This document shows positions 9,278-20,947 of a stretch of 64,000 nucleotides of DNA, piece by piece. The notes under the pieces were generated by a model. It had not been told where the DNA came from. It did no database searches and worked only from the letters and a program-made list of their open reading frames with translations. The translations under genes and the position numbers were made by a program. Where the stretch lies: NCBI GenBank assembly GCA_013399305.1, contig VXAI01000021.1:3651700-3715699 (forward strand), written 5' to 3'. The stretch's first letter is position 1. Every line of letters starts with the position of its first letter. Origin of the DNA: Rostratula benghalensis (taxonomy: Eukaryota > Chordata > Aves > Charadriiformes > Rostratulidae).

Positions 9278-9720
9278 GTGAGCCCCGGGCATCGCTCCCA
9301 GCGCCGCTCTCCAGGCCGCTTCCCTGCCCGCCGCCGGACTCCCGCGGCGGGAGGGGCTCGGGGGCCGGGGCCCGGCGGGGCGCAGCCCGGGCCCGGCCGC
9401 GCTGCGGGGTCGAGGACAGGGCCGCGCTGCCGCCGGCGGGGGCGGTCGGGGGGCACAGGGGCCGTCCCCGGAGCGACTGGCACCGCGCCGCCGGCGGCAG
9501 CTCCCTCCCGGGCTGGGGGAAGCTGGTTCTCCGCGCCCCCACCGCGCCCCGCGGAGCCGTGGCGGCTGTCGGAAGGGCTCCCGCCCCCGTTGGGGGGTGG
9601 GGGCAGCCGGAGCCCCGCGGGGAAGCAGCGGCCGCCGCCGGGGGACTCCTTGCCTCCCAAGGCCGCGGGCTCCGGCTGCTGGCGTCTCCCCGCGTTGTCC
9701 CCGGATTTACGGTTCCTGGC
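9190..9720. promoter_or_regulatory. CpG island
   Basis: This is the densest GC and CpG stretch in the window, with many CGG, GCG and CCGC motifs. Long open frames exist on both strands and in several frames, which is expected where stop codons are rare and does not indicate a gene. CpG islands of this size normally mark promoters or Polycomb-controlled elements of regulatory genes. No TATA box is evident. To its right the sequence changes quickly to AT-rich noncoding DNA. Confidence 0.75.
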
Positions 9721-10650
9721 TCCTTTTCTCCTGTCATACTTTTTGTTTCGCTCACCCAGATTTCTCCGGCCTCCTCCGTTAGAACTTTAATTCATTCAGC
9801 GATGAGAATGTAGGAGGCCCCGTGGACTTCAATGTCGCATCCTCTGCTAAATTCATTATTTTCTTTCTCTTCCTTGCGGTTCGGCACTGTTTCAGTAGTG
9901 CTGGGAGACTTTGACGGGCTGCTTCAAAGCTCACTTAGTTCCCATTTTTTCCTAGATCGTAGGGTGAAAACCAGTGCCATGTGTCTAACACGTAGCATAA
10001 AGGGAGTGAGACAGATGGCTGTCTCTCCCTGCACATTACTGATTCTCTGTTGAACTTAAGTAACTCTGCTTAATTTTTTCCTTCTTATGTTTACACACTG
10101 GTGAAAGTCGGAAGAGAAGCAAAGTGGAGTCCATCAGTTTCCTTCATTAGGCCACTGGTGCCTGCCTTGTAGACAATAATAACTGATGAGTGAAGTTAGT
10201 TGCCTTCACTTGTCAAATTGATTTTGTTCACAAGTGGGAACTGTTAGTACTTGTTCCCTAGCCAGTGTTTTTCATATGTGGCCAACTTTTGTTAGTGGTC
10301 ATTTCCAGCAGAACTTCTGTTGCTCAATGGGGAAAAAAAATCCCTTCAGATATGTTTTTTGCATCTTAGATCGTATTGTTAGTCAAAACTATCCATGTAT
10401 GTCTGCAATTCTTAGAGGCTTTGGAATATCTTGTGGTAATAAAGGCCAGAGCTTTGCATGATGATGACAAAGCCAAATACATTTTTTCTCAGCGGGCATT
10501 AGAAAGTTTCTTTAGTCATGACCTTATATCTGCTAAACACTGTAATCACCTTGGGAGATATCACTTCAGAAAGCATCTCCATTAATCTTTTACACTTGGT
10601 TTGATTTCCCCCTTAAAAGTGTATAGATCACATCTAAAAGGCTTCTGTCA

Positions 10651-10668
10651 ATTTATTTATTTATTTAT
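10651..10668 (+). repeat. (TTTA)n microsatellite
   Basis: Four to five ATTT units. Confidence 0.9.
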
Positions 10669-12461
10669 CTCACAGAACAAAAATTACTTAGGAAAGAGAA
10701 GCCGCAATGCACTTTTCTTTATGCCCCGTTCAATGGAGTGATGCATATTTCTTTTTCCATAGTCTGACTTTAAAGATCAGCCGGCTGGTTTGGCAGAGGT
10801 TGTGCGTAATGACTAAAGTTTTAAAAGTTATGTAAATAGGGGTGTTCGTGTATATATAAGCAATGTCAGCTGAAGTGATACAAGGACATATTTTTAAAAC
10901 ATTTCAGTTAATATAGTAAATCACAGAGACAGAGCTTTGAAACATTTCTGCATGATGTCAGAACCTGTGAGAGAAGTACTGCTTTATGATGTGTTCGGTA
11001 GCTTACATTTGGCTTATTTGTCAAGCTGTGCAAAACACAAAGGTTCATGTTTCAAGTTTGTGCCTTAGGAAACTGATTTCTAGTAATCTCTTTTACTGTC
11101 TTTTCGTGTAATTTTTATTCACACTGTTTTCTATTTTTGACTTACCCAGAACAGCAATAATGGGAACTTCAGGGGAATTGTTATAAAAACGTAGAAACTG
11201 AATTTTCTTTCATTTTGTATGAGCTATTCAGAATTTTTTAGACACGCGATTCTCCCATGGTATCTAGCAATGTATCATTACAGGCCATGGCATCATATTG
11301 TGAAAACCCCAAAACACGGCAAAATACTGTCATTACTAAGGTAATGTACCGGGCTGCTGTCATGTCTATATGAAATACGTGTATATTTATTTAGATGTTA
11401 TTCTGTGCAGGAGAGAGAGATCTGATAGACGTATTTGTTGGAAAGAAGCCGATTTCTACAGTGATAAAACTGGATAATTACATGTTCCCAAAGCCTTTTC
11501 AGCACAGAAGTAGGTGTTCTTTTAAAACATTATTCTGTGGCCACAACAAATATTTGTGACATCATTGTAAGAGATTTCCTGCCAATTTTTACTTCACTGT
11601 CTTTCAGAAAGTCTAGAGTTCTTTGGCACTGGTGAAACTGCTACACATACCCATCGTATATTCACGTATGCAGTGAAGTTTTAAATAATTCTCTTTCAAT
11701 TAGTACAACAGGAACCTGAAAAATGGATTTTCTCTTAAAGAAACAAGAATCAGTACATAGACATTTCTTTCCTCCTCTTGTATATTTTAAAATACTCATA
11801 TCAGTTTTATGTTTACTGTTTTGTCTCCTTAAATTAAGAAGAAAGAAAACAGTATTCCAAGTTTTAAAATCATTGCTCAGAAATTAGTTTAATCAAATAT
11901 TTCTTGAGCCTTGTGAATTGGAAAGAGTAATATCAAATTAGATATATTGGTAAACTAGGTTAATCAGAGTCATTCATTTATAGTGGAGAATAAATATCCA
12001 TCAGTTGATGCTTTTTTGAAGTCTGGCAAAACATTCCATCAAGTTAATGTGTTTAAGGGTATCATATCAGGCACAGACAGGTACTAGAAGTGATAAAAAA
12101 CAGATAACCTGCAACGAAATGATTTACAGATGGGTCATTATCTTCTATAGAGAGGGTACACAGATCATATTCTTTATAAAAAGAGAATGTAATTCTGAAG
12201 AGCTAGGAGAATTATCTAGGTCTGAATACTTAATGTTTTTCTGAGTGACTGGTAGAATTTGTCAAATGAAAATTTTTTAGCCTTCTTACGGATATCATAT
12301 TAATGTAAGATATAGAAAAGTAGTGGACTTGTATTTCAAGAATTGTTTATGCTTATTTTACCTACCTGATGAAGTAAAGCTTGGGAAACATTTTGCTTCT
12401 TTCTGTGTGAACTTCGTCGTGCGTATCATTAAAATAGGCACAAAAATGTTACCTGCAAATT

Positions 12462-12482
12462 AAAACAAACAAACAAACAAAA
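12462..12482 (+). repeat. (AAAC)n microsatellite
   Basis: Five AAAC units. Confidence 0.9.
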
Positions 12483-14399
12483 CCCTGTAAAGTTCGATGC
12501 TAGTGATTTATTACATTTCAGAACCAATTTCATATAGCAAATGGCTAAGTTACATCTTTTCTATCAGTGGTTAAGACAGGATGTCATTTAAATATTTTTT
12601 CCTTTCTTCTTGAGCTAGACAGAAAGGTGTGCAGTCAATTGTTTCTCCAGTCGCTGGTAGACTGACATAAGGCAACAGGAAACTCTAAACCCTCAGAGGT
12701 GCAGTATTGATTTGATTCCTAACTGCAAATCCTTCATATCATTGCTCCAAATATCTAACTTTACACCAATATTACCCATTCTTTTTATAGTGACACCATG
12801 CTTAGTAAAAAACTTCTAAGCACTGAGGTCAGGTGTTGAGATTGGATTCTAGTTTATTTTTTATGAATCAGATAAAGATTTCTGTGCATGAGACCGTATG
12901 TGAAGATGAGAGAACAAGAACATTTCCATATCAAAGGCAATATATCTGAGGCTGCATAGTAATTAAAATGCAGTGGTTTGGACTCTGTGCACTGGCACTT
13001 ACGCAGAGCGTTGTTGGGACCTTGTGCAGCATGCAGGCGGTTGTCTCTTGCATACTTCTAGAAATATACTTATAATTTTGTACAAACATTTATGCCAGTC
13101 CACACTTTTCTGTGGATAATTTGTATTTCATCCAAACCATTCAAAGTAGAAGTTATTTTTTGAGCAACCCCCTCATTATGGCTTTTGTGCATCAACTATT
13201 TTTATTCTGGTTGTTTGTATTTCCTCTTACCAGAATGATGGCTTGTTTATAGTCATATTTTTTTGTGTGTTTCTCTAAGACCCCTTCCACATACCACTGA
13301 AATTTTACTACTGGCTTGAACTATCTTGTATTAGAACCAAAATGTTAATATCTTTTTAGATTTATTGAAGATGCTGCGATTTCTTACATACCATACTTTA
13401 TGGCAAATTAAACGCCTGTGCTGGAACATAATTTTTTAAATGAAACAATATGTATTTGCTAATTCCAACTGTTACATGATGTAAGGAAAAATAATATATT
13501 ATTCTAGGTACCTGCTGATGTGGGAAAATTGACATAAAAGACTGCAGGGCGCTCCCTGTCTGGATACTCTTTTCTGGACTAAATGTGACTAATTCCTGAG
13601 TAGATCACCCTGGTGAGGAGCTGTTCCGGGAGGGCTGCTGTTGAATTGTTTACTTCATAAACTGTATTGGTCAGTGTCCCAGTGCGGAGGAGGCAGTGAG
13701 TGCTGCAAATTTCCTCATTACTCATAGATACTCTTTTTACAGAGGCTCTGTCCACTAATGCTCCAGAACTACCGAGTTGAAGCTTTTAGGAAATCTTCGT
13801 ATGTAAACAGATGTTTTTACTGTGAAAGTATTGTATTACAGCAATCTTGCTTCATTTTGTCTAGCTTTACATTGCAATTGGTGTATGAATACGTGAGTAC
13901 TTTGAGCTAGAATATCACACTTTCAGAGATCATTCTGCATGCTTTTTACATCTGTATTATTGTTGTGGATGGGCTTGTTAAACTGAGCTCCTGACCATTT
14001 GTGGTTAGTAAAAACCCATGGCATTTTTGCACAAGTAGGGGGGTTAACCTCAATGTCATGGCCTAATTCCAGCTAAGATAGGATGTAGTTGCCCATCTAA
14101 GTTCTTATAGTTTTAAGTGGCTCGGTTAATCCTCACTTCCTTTCCTAAATGTGGTAGAGTAGCGTGCTAAGGACAGTTGCAGCATTTTACCTCAGAAGTA
14201 CCAAATCCAGCAATTGAAGTAGTTGGTGGAACTAGATAATGAATCACATCTTGGGAGTTTTCTGCGTAAGAGGGGTGCCATATGCCAGACCGGCTTATTA
14301 TTATTAGAATGAACATTTTGAAGGATTTCATATCTATGGTATTTGAATGTTGAGCTGTTTTAGAGGTATATTTTGATACAATTCGATATTTGACAGATT

Positions 14400-14462
14400 C
14401 TCAGCTGGCATAAACCCGTGTAAGTCCATTTACTTAAGTGCCAGGGTGTCACTTTACTCTAG
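14400..14462. repeat. degenerate palindromic amniote repeat
   Basis: The sequence reads CAGCTGGCATAAACC, then GTGTAAGTCCATTTACTT, then a degraded inverted copy ending in CACTTTACTCTAGCC. From memory, this matches an old palindromic repeat found across reptiles and birds whose arms read CAGCTGGTGTAAAT and whose centre reads TCCATTGACTTCAATGGA. The arms are heavily decayed here. No family name is assigned. Confidence 0.4.
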
Positions 14463-17041
14463 CCACAAGTGCATTCTTTAGGATGTGATGCAGTTCCTTC
14501 TAGATTCAATGGAAAGGCCTTGCTGTAATTATGCTGGGAAGGGCATTGCATGGGAAGGCTCTGTTTGCATTGGATTCACTGTAGAAAATAACTTGGTTTC
14601 AGGTAGGGTGGAATTACGTTTATCTACATGATATTGCTTATGGCTTTAGGATGACTTTAACAGGAATTCTTCTCATGTGAACTATGGATTAGATCAACCA
14701 TCTCTCAATGTCTACTTTTCCAGCAGGACTTCTGGTATAGTATATGCAGTGTGTGTGGATTCTGACTGCTGACTTCCTGTAATGCTGGAGGCTGTGGCTG
14801 TGTAGTTGTGGGGTTTTTTTCTTTCAGTCACACCTGATCTGCTGAGGGCAGATTATTTTCCTGCATAGCCTTTTATATTTTTCTTTGTTTGAGGGATTTG
14901 TTTGATGTAGGCCATTACAGTAAGAATATAGTTTATTCTACCTTTAGTGCAATTGTACATAGATAGACACATTATTATTTTATTTTTATGTACAGAAGTA
15001 GACATGTTTTAATACATTTTTAGTAATATTTTTGTTACGATAGTGTCTGCACTTGAGATTTTGTGTACACATCTAGTTTATATGCATTTGTTCTTACACT
15101 CTACTGTCTATATCAATTTTCATTGCTTGCCCAAAAGGTCAAAGATGAATTCTAGGGAAACCCTTTCATGCTTTCTAGTTGCCTTCTATATACTCTAGTT
15201 CCCATTATACTACCTGTTCTTTCCACATACAAATTATGGTACCTGTAGTATTTCTCTTTGAAAGTAAAAATGGAATCTTTCATTTCTTTCAAGACAAGTT
15301 AGATATGATCTGCTTTTCCTCTTGATTTTGTGAGTTAGAAGGTAGTTAACTGGTGTTGGGATGGGGTGATGGCTACACAGACTGTGAAAAGTAAGTTTAG
15401 AGGAGTTTACTGAGATGGAGAAACATGAAAAGGAAGAGATCAAGACAGAAAGGTATTGCCACCTAATGTCCTAGAAAAAGGAGTAAGATAAAACATTCTA
15501 ATTTCTGCTGAGCCATACTACAATGCATCATTTCTACGCTTCTCATGGCTGTTATTTATGTATTTTCATCACTCTTAGAATACCCCAAATTACAAACTTG
15601 TCAGCATACCTGCTGGCGGGAAAAAAGAACATTCCTATGCTAGAATATCTGCCTAGATTTGAGTTCTGAGTGGGCAATTAGTTAGCTCTTTTTAAGGTGG
15701 AAAAATGTGCTATTACTGGTTTCTCTGGCATCTGGCTACTTTGGACTTGGATAGCAGATGCTCTTAGCCGTTCTACTTCAAAGTGATATTGTTGCTGCAG
15801 GTTGAGGATATGTTAGGTTATGTGTTATCATGCCTTTGTGCTTCTGCACCATGTGCCTGATGCTCCTGAGGGACAGCAAGTTTCAGGTAGCCCCCCACCA
15901 GGTGCAAGAATCCCTCTGACTTTTCAGTCAACTTTGCTGCCTCTGTATATGAGCTCCTATAGGCATGGTGGAGTCAGTTCAGGTGTGTCTGTATGCTCAC
16001 TCACGACACTCAACCTAGACTTCAAGGACCATGTCTGTTGAGTATTCAAGCAGTTAAGCGTGCCTTTGTGTCCTGTTTTGCAGATCTGCACTCAGCCTTT
16101 GGTGAAAGCTAAAAAATTTTCTTTTCTTTCCTTGCTTGTCTACACAGCCTTTCCTTGTTATTCCTTTTTTTTCCCCTCAGTCAGTGAAAACTCACATTAT
16201 TTTAATGTTCACCGTTGTCTATCTAAACAATAATGATTCAATCTGTAATGTTTATTTTAAGAATGTAACAAAGACTCTAATTAATGATGGTAGTGGAGGT
16301 ACACTGGGGTCTATTTTAGTGCCGATATACAGCCATGCATTTTATGGGGTGAATGGGTGTGTCCCCTATCAGTTGATGGGAAAATGCCATTGCACAACAT
16401 GCTGTGCTGGAGTGGGATCAAATTACAGACCCCAAGTCAAGATGATGGTGTAAAAGTGACTGCTTTTGACTGCTTTGACTGCTGTGAGTGTTACATGTAG
16501 TCTTTTCAGGGAAAGAGAAAACATGGACAGGAAAGCAAAGTAGTTGAGTGACCTAAAAAGTAATTACCAAGGATTAGCTGGAGTTTGTAGTTTATGAAGT
16601 CTTCCCTTGGACAAGCTGAATTCAGTTTTTTCATCATGTGAGTATACTGTATAATATGACCAAGAGCAAAAGGAACAGGAGGAAATAATTTTGTTGAATT
16701 AGATGTAAGGATGATTGCTTATAGAAGTGCAAACTTCAAGACATAATCTGTTGCTTATTCTACTTCTGAGATAGATTCCCACCCCCCCGTCAAAGTGGCA
16801 CAGAAATGCCCAGGATAACAAACCAGGAGGAGACAAGTCCATGCCCAAATGGTTTTTTCTTACTGCATTCCTACTTCAGTAATTCAGCATGGGATGATTA
16901 GATAAAGGTGAACGCTCTTTTCCCCCTCACGCTGTCTAAGTGTGGCTCCCACATGATACTTCCTGTCTTTCACATATTGTCTCTTTAGTATCAATAGCAA
17001 CTAGATGCAAATCAGCATGGCATCTGCTAGTTTGTTTTCAG

Positions 17042-17124
17042 CTGACCGGGCTAAACAGCAGATATGGAATTTATCGCCAGGAGGCTGTGACCTCATCATA
17101 GACAAGTGGCATTCCCACAAGCAG
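17042..17124 (+). other. weak candidate 83-nt exon or conserved block
   Basis: TTTGTTTTCAG ends at 17041, and CAAGCAG|GTAATG has its last exonic base at 17124. One frame is open across all 83 nt, but an open frame of this length is common by chance and the residues are not recognised. The stretch is less AT-rich than its surroundings and has intact CpG dinucleotides, so a conserved noncoding element is an equal possibility. Confidence 0.18.
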
Positions 17125-19554
17125 GTAATGAAGCACCCCTATTGAGTGTAGATGAAGTCCAAATCCTCAGCAGAGTTATTACATATTCAATTTAAACAGC
17201 TCTCCCAAACTTTAAAGCAGTCTCTTGATTTTTTTTTTTTTTTTTTTTTTTCTTAAATCCACTCACTATTGTAGCTGGAACAGCAGCTGTCACTGGTCTC
17301 TGCTGATGCCACACTGTGCTGAATTGGGCCTTCTTGAAAGAGTGTGGGAGAAAAGAAGGGATGAAAAATCAAAGGGAGAGGAATAGGAGGGGAAGGGGTA
17401 TGAAAGGACAAAGATGGGAGGAAAGAGTGAATGTGTTGAACTGAATAGTAACTGTAATGCTCTTATAGCTGTTGAACAGGCATAGAGAGTATCTGTAGTC
17501 AGTTACTATTTGGTAATAGGTTGATGCATTTAAATTATTTGGGCTTCTCTATATAGATGGTGTAAAGCTGTCTTTTTAAGAAGGTAACATGCGGCGGTCA
17601 AAAAAGTCCCTGTTAGTATACTTAACTGTATTCAAGACTGAACTCCATATTCCTTTTCCATTGCTGATCAAGATGTTCACAACAAATACTTTGGGACGCG
17701 AGTTATCTGCTCTTGCTGCCTGAGAAAAAGTAGGCTTCTGGGGAAGGTTTGAGTGGATCAGTTTGGTCATTTTTTTTATTATTTAGCAAGTCTTGTATGT
17801 GTGCATAAATACCATTTATATGAACAGCCCATGAATACTTAGCATGAATCTTAAATGTTTTTGTATTTTAGTGATCCTTCTAACAACTGATTGGTAGCAA
17901 ATACTGTTGAAAAACTTTACATATTCTGAATTATCAATATTAGTTAGTAATCTCAAAACACTTGCATGCTAGTTTGTGGTCTGAATGTTGAACGTGAAAT
18001 TAAATTGTATTTTATATCTGTAAAATAGTTGTGAGTGGAAGAGTGGTAGCTTTTTGATCTTGTCAGTGGTGAAGGTTTGAGAGTAGCTAAAAGCAAAGGT
18101 GCTTTAGAACCTGACAGAGTTTCTGTGGATGGGAATGGTGGGAGAATACTTGAATGAGAAGAAATAGAAGGGGAAAAGGAAGAAAGGGAACAGGGTGAGA
18201 AGCAAAGAGACAGAAGAAACATAGGCTCTGTGTGGGCAGATCAGCATTAGCGGATGCAGTCTTTCAAAGCATATTTAATTACTTTATTCTCCTTCTTCAC
18301 CTATACTCTTCCACTTTGGGGCTGGACTTGTGATAGACAATTCTTTTAGAAGAACTAGACCATGGCTTGCAGTCTCCCAGTTGCGCATTTTAGGCTGGGC
18401 TGGGCCCTTTGCACCATGATTGAGCAACTGAGACTCAGACTAGCCTGCTAGTTATGTTGCAGAGGTAACAAATTGGGAGCCACTCCCAAAATGCAAGAAA
18501 TATGAAGCTTTATCATGAAAAGCACTCAGCCACTGAAACTTCTAGTGAAGGATCCAGATATCCTCCATGTCTCTCCTAAGAGTGCCCAGGGTTAGTAGGG
18601 TCATCCATGACCACGGCTTGATTGGAATTCTTGAGCACATAAAAATATGTCTCAGTGCACATCAGCTCTTTTTCTCAGTGAATGCTGTAGATGATGGTTC
18701 CCCATAGAAATGTTCTGTCCAGCTAAAGCTGTTAGATTGTAGCAGTCAATTGTCCAGTCATTTCAGGTTCACTCCATTACTGTTTACGCACGTTAGCTTT
18801 TTCATTTCTATGCCACAATGTAATATAGTTGTCCCAATGATGCATAGCAGCCACTACACAAAATATTCTTTCACAATTTTTTTCAAATCTTGTTTCAGAC
18901 ATTCTCCTTAAGTTTCTCTGTGCAAATTCTTACTTGATTATTATGTGTCATCATCTTACTAAACTTTTTTAAAATTCAGATTCTGATAAAATGCTTTTAC
19001 TTATATTTAAAAATATTTGATATATCAATATTTTGCAATGAATAGGCCTCCCCCCCAAAAAAAAAGGCAGAACATAAACAACCCCTTTTGCACATAGATA
19101 AAAAGTTATTTAACATTAGCCATTACTTGTTTGATGTGAGAAATTAATTTATTTGCATTTTGCTCTCCTGCCCCTTGCTTGTCTGAAAGCGTGCTTGGTG
19201 TTACACTGGTTTTCATAGGTCACACTTGGGTGTCAGTCCCCTTGTAGTGAATTCCAGAGGTGTGGTAAAGGCAATTGCTGGATAAAAGATTCTCATTTCC
19301 CAGAAGTCATTGACAGTCACAGGTTGCCTATCTTCTGGTGTTGGAGCCATAATGAATGTGATCAGTGTGTAGAGAGAAGTGTGTCTCTTGCCACAATTTT
19401 TGTATTAAAATAAATAACAATGAATTGGGTAGTTGGTATTTATTGCCAATGATCCAGGCAATGGTGATTCTTAAAACTGAACGTTGCAGCACGTGTTTTT
19501 TCTGACCTAGAGGAGCTGATGGGCTTTGGTCCTTTTCCTGTGCCTGAGGGAAAA
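17125..19554. other. noncoding stretch, nothing specific
   Basis: AT-rich unique sequence with one poly-T run. No gene, transposon or structured element was recognised. Confidence 0.6.
17229..17251 (+). repeat. poly-T tract
   Basis: 23 consecutive T. Confidence 0.95.
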
Positions 19555-19748
19555 TCTTTCTCTCCTTCTTTCTCTCCTTCTTTCTCTCCTTCTTTCTCTC
19601 CTTCTTTCTCTCCTTCTTTCTCTCCTTCTTTCTCTCCTTCTTTCTCTCCNNNNNNNNNNNNNNNNNNNNNNNNNCCTTCTTTCTCTCCTTCTTTCTCTCC
19701 TTCTTTCTCTCCTTCTTTCTCTCCTTCTTTCTCTCCTTCTTTCTCTCC
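19555..19748 (+). repeat. 12-bp pyrimidine minisatellite (TTCTTTCTCTCC)n
   Basis: Near-perfect head-to-tail 12-bp units, about eight before the gap and six after, all pyrimidine on this strand. The lysine/glutamate-rich minus-strand frames and the S/F/L/P-rich plus-strand frames are direct translations of the repeat and not proteins. A polypurine-polypyrimidine array of this kind can form triplex DNA and commonly blocks sequencing, which probably explains the internal gap. Confidence 0.97.
19650..19674. other. assembly gap (25 N)
   Basis: 25 Ns inside the 12-bp array. The repeat phase on the two sides requires a missing length of 10 modulo 12 if the array is regular, whereas 25 is 1 modulo 12. 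The number is therefore a placeholder rather than a measured length. Confidence 0.98.
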
Positions 19749-19750
19749 AC

Positions 19751-19763
19751 CTGTCTGTCTGTC
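19751..19763 (+). repeat. (CTGT)n microsatellite
   Basis: Three CTGT units directly follow the minisatellite, probably as part of the same compound repeat. Confidence 0.9.
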
Positions 19764-20927
19764 TTCACCCAAACCAAAAGAAAATTCTGCAGTGGACCAC
19801 AGGAATGGCTGCTGAGCTCTCATTCTTCTATTTGTAGTTGTGGAAGAAGGGTAGTCTGAACTAGAAAACTCTGAATGCTTCACATCTCTGGAACGAAGTT
19901 CAGAGTTATTGGCTAAGGCAAGTAGACAATCCATTTGCTTGAGCTTTTTGAGGTCCAGCTGATAAGATTCAGGGCTCAAATCCTGGAAGATACCAAGTGC
20001 TCTCATCCTAGTTCAAGAAACTGTATAAGCACATCCTGAGTTTTAAAGCCTGTGAATAATCTCAGTGGGAATGAGACTATGTATGTGCTTAAAATTCAGC
20101 ATGAAGTTAAGTACTTCGTTGTATTGCAGCCAGCGTGCTTAGCACTTTGGAAGTCTGAATCCTTGTTCACTAGTGGTGGTTTGTATATTTTTTTGGCTTA
20201 TGAATTTCTTCACTGACCTGCTCCTTTGTTTAATGGTCAGCCTGAAACATGGTCAGGATTAAAAACTTCTGGGTCTTGTTTTGTCTAGAAGGCTATGGGT
20301 AATCTCTACAGAGAATGGTTCACTTTACATAATTACTGATGCTAAATAAATATGTTCTTTATAATCAATTTATGTTTAATATGAAACAGCTAAGATTTTT
20401 GTTTAAGACCAACATTTAACCCTGATTTTATTTCTTTCCTTGTTTAGAACTATGTTGTTTATCTGCAGAAATTAATGATGCTTGCCTACAAATAGTATAT
20501 CAAGTTCCAAAATAAGTTATACTTGTTTATAATGACTTTTTCAATTTCCAAGTTCTCTCTGCTTTCTACCAGCTTTTTTTCCCCCCTCATTCTAAAAGAG
20601 TGTTCTTCAGGCAATAATTAGCAGTGGACTTTATCTGAACTGAGATCTCTAGACAATTCTGTCAGATATTTGTTTTTCACTCAAAATGCCTTGGCCACAT
20701 AATGTAATGGTTCTAATTGTTTTCTTCCTCATCTCACCTGTTCTACTACAAAACACAATCTTGGCACTGCCTTAATGCTGTTAGAATTACAGAAGCCAGA
20801 GGATAATTTTCTGTTATAGTATGATTATTTCTAATGATATTTTAAAATTTTTGCCTATTTATTTGCACATCATGCTCTCCCTATTCACAACCAAGCATCA
20901 TAACGGATTAACTGAACAAACTGAATT

Positions 20928-20947
20928 AAAAAAAAAAAAAAAAAAAA
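20928..20947 (+). repeat. poly-A tract
   Basis: 20 consecutive A with no retroposon body upstream. Confidence 0.95.

Larger units (their letters stand above)
1..9820. other. GC-richer, interspersed-repeat-free 5' domain
   Basis: This segment differs in base composition from the rest of the window. It has four CpG-rich patches, many C/T tracts and no CR1 or other recognisable transposon, whereas the following 54 kb is AT-rich and holds all the CR1 fragments. Exclusion of transposons together with CpG clusters is what is usually seen around promoters and noncoding 5' exons of vertebrate regulatory genes. That is inference: no coding exon was recognised. Between the specific features listed separately I see only unique-looking noncoding sequence. 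Confidence 0.5.
9821..17000. other. AT-rich noncoding stretch
   Basis: There is no believable coding frame: the longest (73-105 codons) have no family features. It contains only short simple repeats, one old palindromic repeat copy at 14400-14462, and unique sequence, including a compact-looking block around 10755-10845. It looks like intron or intergenic DNA. Confidence 0.6.

Noticed and set aside
9124..9813. 229-codon plus-strand open frame and overlapping minus-strand frames of 171-184 codons
   Set aside because: They lie in the CpG island, where stops are rare. All are A/G/P/R-rich, several frames on both strands are open at once, and none shows a known domain.
19328..20006. 149- and 188-codon minus-strand frames with Lys/Glu repeats and plus-strand Ser/Leu/Phe repeats
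   Set aside because: Direct translations of the 12-bp minisatellite, and they run through assembly Ns.
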